Assembly: GCA_964614855.1 (NCBI GenBank) | Contig: CAZTMX010000094.1 | Coordinates: 1-10,797 of the forward strand | Direction: 5' to 3' | DNA: 10,797 nucleotides | Origin: CAWJHE01 sp964614855 | GTDB lineage: Bacteria > Chloroflexota > Anaerolineae > Anaerolineales > UBA4823 | Notes under the pieces: generated by a model | Seen by the model: only the letters and a program-made list of their open reading frames with translations | Databases searched by the model: none | What the model was told of the DNA's origin: nothing | Program-made: the position numbers and the translations under genes | In this document: one piece after another, positions 7,105 to 10,797 of the stretch | Layout: every line of letters begins with the position of its first letter | Numbering within the stretch: the first letter of the stretch is position 1

Positions 7105-8061
7105 TTAAGAGATTTCCAGATCAGCAAGTGCTTGCTTGAGGATAGTTGCAGAACGCAGCAGCGCAGCCTGTTCTTCAGGATGCAAATTCATTTCAAAAAT
7201 GCGTTCCACCCCCGCTTCACCCACCACTGCTGGTATCCCCATGCATACATCCGACAGGCCAAATTCTCCATCCAAAATACTGGATACGGTCAGTACACTC
7301 TTTTCATTGCGCACAATGGCACTGACGATGCGCACCAGTGCCTGGCCGACTGCAAAGTAGGTGGAGCCTTTGTAGTCAATAATGTGGTAAGCCGATGTCC
7401 GCACAGCATCTTCGATTTTCTTTTTTTCAATCTCCCAGTCTATGCAGCCGCCACAAGCCTGGCAGTATTCATCGAAATGCATCCCGGCGATATGCGAAAG
7501 CGACCATGCGGCGAATTCACTGTCGCCGTGTTCACCCAGGATATAGGCATGTACATTGTGCACATCCACTGCACAATGTTGGCTCAGCAGATAGCGAAAG
7601 CGCGCGCTGTCTAAGACAGTGCCAGAACCGATAATCCTTCCACGCGGCCAATTCACTCGCTTTTGCGCGGTGTATGTCGAGATATCCACCGGGTTGCTAA
7701 CGATCACTACAACTGCTTGCGACCCCTGGCTATCAATCTCTTCCATGATGCTTTCAATAATCCGCACATTGCGCTGCAACAACGAAATGCGTGACTCGCC
7801 GGGGCGCTGCTTGGCGCCGGCGGTGATTACGATCACATGCGCGTCAGCATAGTCTTCTGCGCTGCCGACATGGATTTGGACATTGGGGTAAAAGGCTAAA
7901 CCATGCGCCAGGTCGAGCACCTGGCCCAGTGCATAGTTCTGATCCATATCCAGCAGGGCAATTTCGTCTGCCGCGCCGCTCTGAGCCAAGGCGTAGGCAA
8001 AGGTAGATCCCACTGCACCCGCACCTACAATCACTACTTTTCTTGCTCGCCAGCGTTCCAT
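7105..8061 (-). CDS. ldh: L-lactate dehydrogenase
   Basis: NAD-dependent cytosolic enzyme interconverting pyruvate and L-lactate. The 318 residues match the LDH/MDH family. The nucleotide motif GAGAVG is at 13-18, and D38 at the end of the second strand favours NADH. In AGAKQRPGESR, Q85 is at the substrate-choosing position (Gln in LDH, Arg in malate dehydrogenase) and R91 is the mobile-loop arginine. D151 and R154 (LDSAR) and H178 (GEHGD) complete the active site. R156 and H171 fall at the positions (173 and 188 in common numbering) that bind fructose 1,6-bisphosphate in allosteric bacterial LDHs, so activation by that sugar is plausible. AGGAGGAAAT precedes ATG 8061. It starts 41 bases after a broken toxin gene. 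No terminator is visible downstream, so transcripts may run into the ilv leader. Confidence 0.93.
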   Translation of the reverse strand: MERWRARKVVIVGAGAVGSTFAYALAQSGAADEIALLDMDQNYALGQVLDLAHGLAFYPNVQIHVGSAEDYADAHVIVITAGAKQRPGESRISLLQRNVRIIESIMEEIDSQGSQAVVVIVSNPVDISTYTAQKRVNWPRGRIIGSGTVLDSARFRYLLSQHCAVDVHNVHAYILGEHGDSEFAAWSLSHIAGMHFDEYCQACGGCIDWEIEKKKIEDAVRTSAYHIIDYKGSTYFAVGQALVRIVSAIVRNEKSVLTVSSILDGEFGLSDVCMGIPAVVGEAGVERIFEMNLHPEEQAALLRSATILKQALADLEIS

Positions 8062-8102
8062 ATTTCCTCCTGAATAAAACCATTACCGAGACAATCCCGT
8101 AT

Positions 8103-8282
8103 TTAGATTAGCCTTGATTTTAAAACTGCTAACAATTCAACAGGTTGGACAACTTGTATTGGTGCTTGCTGAAAATCACGGAAATTGCGTGTCAGTAAAT
8201 AGTCCGCATTAAGCTGGACAGCAGTCATCATTTGAACAGCATCTTCAAAATCCTGATAAGGCAGATTCATCGATTGTTCCAT
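8103..8282 (-). pseudogene. PIN-domain (VapC-type) toxin remnant, N-terminal part missing
   Basis: The frame ends at TAA 8105-8103 and encodes a C-terminal PIN half: NLPYQDFEDAVQ, then ADYLLTRNFRDF, then IQVVQPVELLAVL. The DFEDA and TRN..DF motifs are typical of VapC-like ribonuclease toxins and include later acidic residues of the active site. About the first 80 residues, with the first catalytic Asp (usually in a DTN motif), are absent. The remaining coding sequence runs straight into the 3' end of the antitoxin in another frame, overlapping it by about 38 bases. An internal deletion between antitoxin and toxin explains this. An ATG at 8282 could still allow translation of about 59 residues, but an active nuclease is unlikely. 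I place the start at that ATG; the exact deletion point is unknown. Confidence 0.7.
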
Positions 8283-8508
8283 ATTTCTCTTCCAGGTGCT
8301 TTTTGTGATCATCTATAGAGACTTTTGGAGAGAGCAAGCCAGTTAATCCACGTACCACAGGGGCTTTGTCCAGAATTTCCGTTTCCACAAGTATTTGCTG
8401 CAGATAATTTGAAATCATAAAAGTCAGGGTGGTATGATGAGTCTGTGCGTAACGTTTGGCATTATTGAGAAGGTGTCGAGGCACGCGAACAGTCAATTTT
8501 GTAACCAT
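8245..8508 (-). CDS. Ribbon-helix-helix antitoxin of a VapBC-like pair
   Basis: A protein of 87 residues starting MVTKLTVRVP. This strand is followed by two helices (about 11-40, RHLLNNAKRYAQTHHTTLTF and on to the leucine-rich second helix), as in ribbon-helix-helix antitoxins placed before PIN toxins. The C-terminal part (LLSPKVSIDDHKKHLEEKYG) resembles the toxin-binding tail of these small antitoxins. The last residues (about TIDESALSGF) probably come from reading into the remains of the toxin gene out of frame. The frame opens earlier at 8538, but AAGGAG 5 bases before ATG 8508, and a promoter whose start point would be near 8522, support 8508. Such proteins bind their own promoter and neutralise the toxin. 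Here the toxin is broken, so it may be an orphan regulator. Confidence 0.8.
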   Translation of the reverse strand: MVTKLTVRVPRHLLNNAKRYAQTHHTTLTFMISNYLQQILVETEILDKAPVVRGLTGLLSPKVSIDDHKKHLEEKYGTIDESALSGF

Positions 8509-8528
8509 TTTCTCTCCTTCTGCCGTAT

Positions 8529-8557
8529 AGAATAGCATATATTTGTTCAGCTTTCAA
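8529..8557 (-). promoter_or_regulatory. Promoter of the antitoxin gene
   Basis: On the minus strand TTGAAA (8557-8552) and TATTCT (8534-8529) are separated by 17 bases, matching 5 of 6 and 4 of 6 consensus positions. The expected start is near 8522, about 14 bases before the antitoxin ATG and just ahead of its AAGGAG site. A second TTGACA lies further up at 8580-8575 without a well-spaced -10. This promoter may also transcribe the toxin remnant and ldh, which follow on the same strand without a visible terminator. Confidence 0.6.
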
Positions 8558-8648
8558 GCGGGATGATTCCACGCTGTCAAGTTTGTTTGTCAGCTTTTCC
8601 ATGTACTAGGATAAAATATCATACTTCAGTTTCTGCATGAACACAATA

Positions 8649-8657
8649 TGATACAAT
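8649..8657 (+). promoter_or_regulatory. Extended -10 box directly before a start codon
   Basis: TGATACAAT is an extended -10 element (TG, one base, TACAAT). Only six bases separate it from ATG 8664, so transcription would begin at the start codon and give a leaderless mRNA. The -35 region at the right spacing (GTTTCT, 8629-8634) is poor, as usual for extended -10 promoters. It occupies the 155-base divergent gap that also holds the antitoxin promoter on the other strand. Confidence 0.45.
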
Positions 8658-8663
8658 CCCAAC

Positions 8664-9767
8664 ATGAACTCAGAAATCTACCGCCGACTTGCCAAACACC
8701 TCGACTCTCTTCCCGCTGGCTTTCCGCCCACGCCAGATGGGCTGGAACTGCGCATCCTGCAGCGCCTGTTTAGCGAAGAGCAGGCTGCCCTGGCGGTGCA
8801 CCTGACGCTGCTGCCGGAGAGCGCAGAAACCCTTGCTGGGCGTGCCGGACTTCCCCCAGAAAAAGCGCTTGTAATGCTCGAAGAAATGGCGCATCTGGGT
8901 TTGATCACCGATGTACGCCGTCCAAACCGGCCGCCGCGCTTTATGGCAGCCCAGTTTGTGGTTGGCATTTGGGAGTACCAGGTCAACCGCCTGACCCCTG
9001 AGCTGGCTGAGGACGTGAGCCGCTACCTGGATACAGCCTGGAACGGGCAGCTCTGGCAGCAGCGGCCGCAATTGCGCACCATTCCCATCGGCGCCAGCCT
9101 GGAGCAGCCCTCTGAAGTCTTGCTTTACGAGAACGCCGAAAAGTTGCTTGCAGAGCGTACACGGTTTGCCGTGGCGGAGTGCATCTGCCGCCAGGAGATG
9201 AAACTGCTCGGCGAAGGTTGTTATAAACCGATGGAAACCTGCCTGGTGATGGACGGTGGAGCGGATTTGTATTTACGCCACGGGCGCGCTCGCGAGATCA
9301 GCCGGGAAGAAGCGCTGGAAATCCTGAAGCTGGCCGATCGAGCCGGCCTGGTCTTGCAACCAGGTAATTCGCAGGACGCCAATAATATCTGCTGCTGCTG
9401 CGGTGATTGCTGCGGCATCTTGCGCAACGCCAAACGCCACCCCCAGCCGTCCAGCGTGATCTCATCCTCCTATTATGCACAGGGTAACCCCGAGCTGTGT
9501 GTGCAGTGTTATGAGTGTGTGGACCGCTGCCAGATGGACGCCATCAGCCTTGATTCTGGTTATGCAGTAGTTGATCTCGACCGCTGTATCGGCTGCGGAC
9601 TGTGTGTGAGTACCTGCGCCACCGGCGCGCAGCGGCTGCTGAAAAAAGAAACGCCTGGGCTGCCCCCTATTCCTGCCAGCGATATGGATAATTACACCTT
9701 AATCGCCCGGCGGCGCGGCATCCCCGGGCCGTTGGAGCAGGCACGCCAGCGCCGGCGCGCGGACTGA
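8664..9767 (+). CDS. Helix-turn-helix/4Fe-4S ferredoxin fusion protein, cysteine-rich
   Basis: A 367-residue soluble protein of unknown role with redox features. Residues about 25-90 look like a winged-helix region (LELRILQRLFSEEQ, a helix with PEKALVMLEEMAHLGLI, then a basic RRPNRPPR wing). A middle cysteine-rich part has CIC at 173-175, C186, C193 and the unusual run CCCCGDCC at 243-250. The C-terminus is a classical 2[4Fe-4S] ferredoxin domain: C279, C282, C285 and C289 (CVQCYECVDRC), then C308, C311, C314 and C318 (CIGCGLCVSTC). An electron-transfer or redox-sensing role is likely; DNA binding is only a possibility. No membrane segment or signal peptide is seen. There is no Shine-Dalgarno before ATG 8664; an extended -10 box ends 6 bases upstream. 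It stands alone, divergent from the toxin-antitoxin remnant and convergent with the next gene. Similar proteins exist in anaerobes, from memory; the function is not known to me. Confidence 0.85.
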   Translation: MNSEIYRRLAKHLDSLPAGFPPTPDGLELRILQRLFSEEQAALAVHLTLLPESAETLAGRAGLPPEKALVMLEEMAHLGLITDVRRPNRPPRFMAAQFVVGIWEYQVNRLTPELAEDVSRYLDTAWNGQLWQQRPQLRTIPIGASLEQPSEVLLYENAEKLLAERTRFAVAECICRQEMKLLGEGCYKPMETCLVMDGGADLYLRHGRAREISREEALEILKLADRAGLVLQPGNSQDANNICCCCGDCCGILRNAKRHPQPSSVISSSYYAQGNPELCVQCYECVDRCQMDAISLDSGYAVVDLDRCIGCGLCVSTCATGAQRLLKKETPGLPPIPASDMDNYTLIARRRGIPGPLEQARQRRRAD

Positions 9768-9808
9768 TCCAAAAAATCCCCAGTTACCTGATTATCAGTT
9801 TGAAAGAA

Positions 9809-10378
9809 TTACGCGGCGGCGTCCTCGCTGATTTCGTCGTCTTCCACCTCAACCTCCCCATCCATCTGATAGGGCAGCCTGCCGCCTAACCACACAATCA
9901 TTAACGAGACATCATCCTGGCTGGCGGTTTGAGCGGGGTTTTGCTCCAGGAATTTTTGCGCCAATTCCTCCAGGTCGCCGCCCTTGGGCCAGGTGATGGA
10001 AAAACCGGGCACCTGGCTGCGGTCTGTCTCAATCGGTAAAAGCTGCCAACCCAGATCCGTCAAGTACTCAAAGACTTGTATGCGGAGGTCGTTTTTTAAT
10101 TCCGCCCACGCGGCTAAAATGGCAGCAGTCATTTGGGGAGACTTTTCGAATACCTCTGCCGTCAACCGGATGCGTTTGTTCACCGGCGCTTTGGCGCTGT
10201 TACGAAAGCCGGGGATTTGTACACTCTTGCGCGTCAAGCGTTCGATCTGTGTTTGAAGTTGCGGGGGCAATAAAGATTGAGATGTCAGAACTGAACGCAC
10301 AACCTCTATGCGATAATCGCTGCGCATAAATTCGTTGATGGCATGAAAGGGGATGGTCTGCATCGGATTTTCGCTCAT
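9809..10378 (-). CDS. Unrecognised 189-residue protein with acidic C-terminal tail
   Basis: The frame starts at ATG 10378 with AGGAG 5 bases upstream and has its own strong promoter, so it is very likely real. I do not recognise the family. The N-terminus reads IPFHAINEFMRSDYRIEVVR and appears helical. Residues 45-71 are basic and contain VQIPGFRN and KRIR. The central part (about 74-115) is helical, with WAELKNDLRIQVFEYLTDLGW. Then come VPGFSITWPKGGDLEELAQKF and a hydrophobic DVSLMIVWLGGRLPY strand. The last 17 residues are strongly acidic (EVEVEDDEISED). No cysteine, signal peptide or membrane helix is present. The alternating basic and acidic ends could suit nucleic-acid or protein binding, but this is speculation. 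Its upstream neighbour on the same strand has a winged-helix-like end. It converges on the ferredoxin gene with only 41 bases between. Confidence 0.8.
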   Translation of the reverse strand: MSENPMQTIPFHAINEFMRSDYRIEVVRSVLTSQSLLPPQLQTQIERLTRKSVQIPGFRNSAKAPVNKRIRLTAEVFEKSPQMTAAILAAWAELKNDLRIQVFEYLTDLGWQLLPIETDRSQVPGFSITWPKGGDLEELAQKFLEQNPAQTASQDDVSLMIVWLGGRLPYQMDGEVEVEDDEISEDAAA

Positions 10379-10408
10379 GTTTTCTCCTATGGGTGTCTTA
10401 GCGCAGAG

Positions 10409-10437
10409 ATTATACGCTCAAGCCATTCTCCTGTAAA
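10409..10437 (-). promoter_or_regulatory. Strong sigma-70-like promoter of the 189-residue gene
   Basis: TTTACA (10437-10432) and a perfect TATAAT (10414-10409) are spaced by 17 bases, eleven of twelve consensus positions. The -35 and most of the spacer lie inside the last codons and stop (10420-10418) of the upstream gene. The expected start is near 10402, giving a UTR of about 24 bases that contains the AGGAG site. The downstream gene can thus be expressed apart from its neighbour. Confidence 0.75.
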
Positions 10438-10797
10438 GAAAAGCACGGCCTCGCTTGCCGTCCGGGTAAATAGCCCCCATTTTCTTCAGGCAGTAACTCA
10501 TCTTGCGCGCCAGCCCTGGTTTGATCCTGAGTGCGTTTGCCAGGTCGGTATTGCTAAATGTCTCGGGTAGATTTTCAGGCAGCATGCTGAGAAAGTCCTG
10601 CGGGCAGGTAAACTCCACCTGCCTGACCACACGCAAGAGCCGCCGGTCGATAATGCTCACCCCGCCTCGCCGCCAACTGCCGCGCCCATCGTCGCGGCGG
10701 ATTTCTTCTTCCTGCGTGAAGACCACTTCCAAGGTAAACGCCGGGTGGGCGACTAATTCGGGGAAGCGGATTAACTCGTAGAAAAGATCTTCCAGCC
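10418..10797 (-). CDS. Unrecognised protein with winged-helix-like C-terminus, 5' end beyond the window
   Basis: The frame is open from the window edge to TGA 10420-10418, giving at least 126 residues. A TTG at 10732 could act as a start, but the reading frame continues upstream in convincing protein sequence (LEDLFYELIRFPELVAHPAF) without a stop, so the gene most likely begins outside the window. The visible part goes on with TLEVVFTQEEEIRRDD, a basic GSWRRGG, and VSIIDRRLLRVV. It ends in a helix-turn-helix-like segment: SNTDLANALRIKPGLARKMS, then LKKMGAIYPDGKRGRAFLYRR, the last part resembling a recognition helix and wing. A DNA-binding or nucleic-acid role is inferred only from this fold pattern. 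Family not recognised. Confidence 0.75.
   Translation of the reverse strand, partial: LEDLFYELIRFPELVAHPAFTLEVVFTQEEEIRRDDGRGSWRRGGVSIIDRRLLRVVRQVEFTCPQDFLSMLPENLPETFSNTDLANALRIKPGLARKMSYCLKKMGAIYPDGKRGRAFLYRRMA

Noticed and set aside
7105..8061. Malate dehydrogenase as the identity of the NAD-dependent dehydrogenase.
   Set aside because: Position 85 is Gln (AKQRPGESR), the lactate-type residue, where malate dehydrogenases have Arg; the FBP-site residues R156 and H171 also fit lactate dehydrogenase.
8571..8605. Repeated TGTCA/TTTGT motifs in the divergent gap as an antitoxin operator or a -35 TTGACA promoter.
   Set aside because: The dyad is imperfect and the TTGACA at 8580-8575 lacks a -10 at correct spacing; too weak to call.
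9768..9808. A bidirectional terminator between the convergent ferredoxin gene and the 189-residue gene.
   Set aside because: The only dyad is the tiny CTGAT-T-ATCAG with no proper stem length or T-tract.
1..10797. CRISPR arrays, insertion sequences, tRNA or rRNA genes.
   Set aside because: No regularly spaced repeats, transposase motifs, terminal inverted repeats or tRNA-like cloverleaf segments were seen.

Overview
The window looks like a chromosomal segment from a Chloroflexota bacterium, probably of the Anaerolineae. I infer this from the style of the proteins (the GYGVQGPAQALN form of ketol-acid reductoisomerase, a winged-helix/ferredoxin protein, a ribbon-helix-helix antitoxin next to a PIN toxin) and from the moderate GC content. 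No rRNA or other phylogenetic marker is present, so the assignment is tentative.

Layout. Positions 1-92 hold the start of an unrecognised minus-strand gene. Positions 128-6821 hold a tight minus-strand branched-chain amino acid operon, transcribed ilvD, ilvB, ilvN, ilvC, leuA, with gaps of about 16 to 35 bases and good ribosome binding sites. Together the enzymes cover acetohydroxyacid synthase (both subunits), reductoisomerase and dihydroxyacid dehydratase for Val/Ile/Leu, plus the committed leucine step. Upstream of ilvD, the 283-base gap (6822-7104) contains an apparent complete ribosome-mediated attenuator. It has a 32-codon leader peptide whose residues 6-20 are 13/15 Ile, Leu or Val, an internal hairpin, an antiterminator strand, and an intrinsic terminator with eight T's just before ilvD. 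This is the main discovery here. The leader ATG lies 7 bases after a TACAAT box and has no Shine-Dalgarno sequence, suggesting a leaderless transcript.

Upstream on the same strand is an L-lactate dehydrogenase (7105-8061) that retains catalytic and fructose-bisphosphate-site residues. Before it lies a broken toxin-antitoxin pair: an intact ribbon-helix-helix antitoxin (8245-8508) and only the C-terminal part of a PIN toxin (8103 to about 8282). No terminator was seen between these genes and the ilv leader, so read-through is possible.

A divergent gene on the plus strand (8664-9767) encodes a cysteine-rich protein with an N-terminal helix-turn-helix-like region and a C-terminal 2[4Fe-4S] ferredoxin domain. 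It also starts 6 bases after a TACAAT box without a Shine-Dalgarno. The right edge carries two unrecognised minus-strand genes: a 189-residue protein with an acidic tail, whose strong sigma-70-like promoter overlaps the end of its upstream neighbour, and that neighbour, which is cut by the window edge and ends in a winged-helix-like domain.
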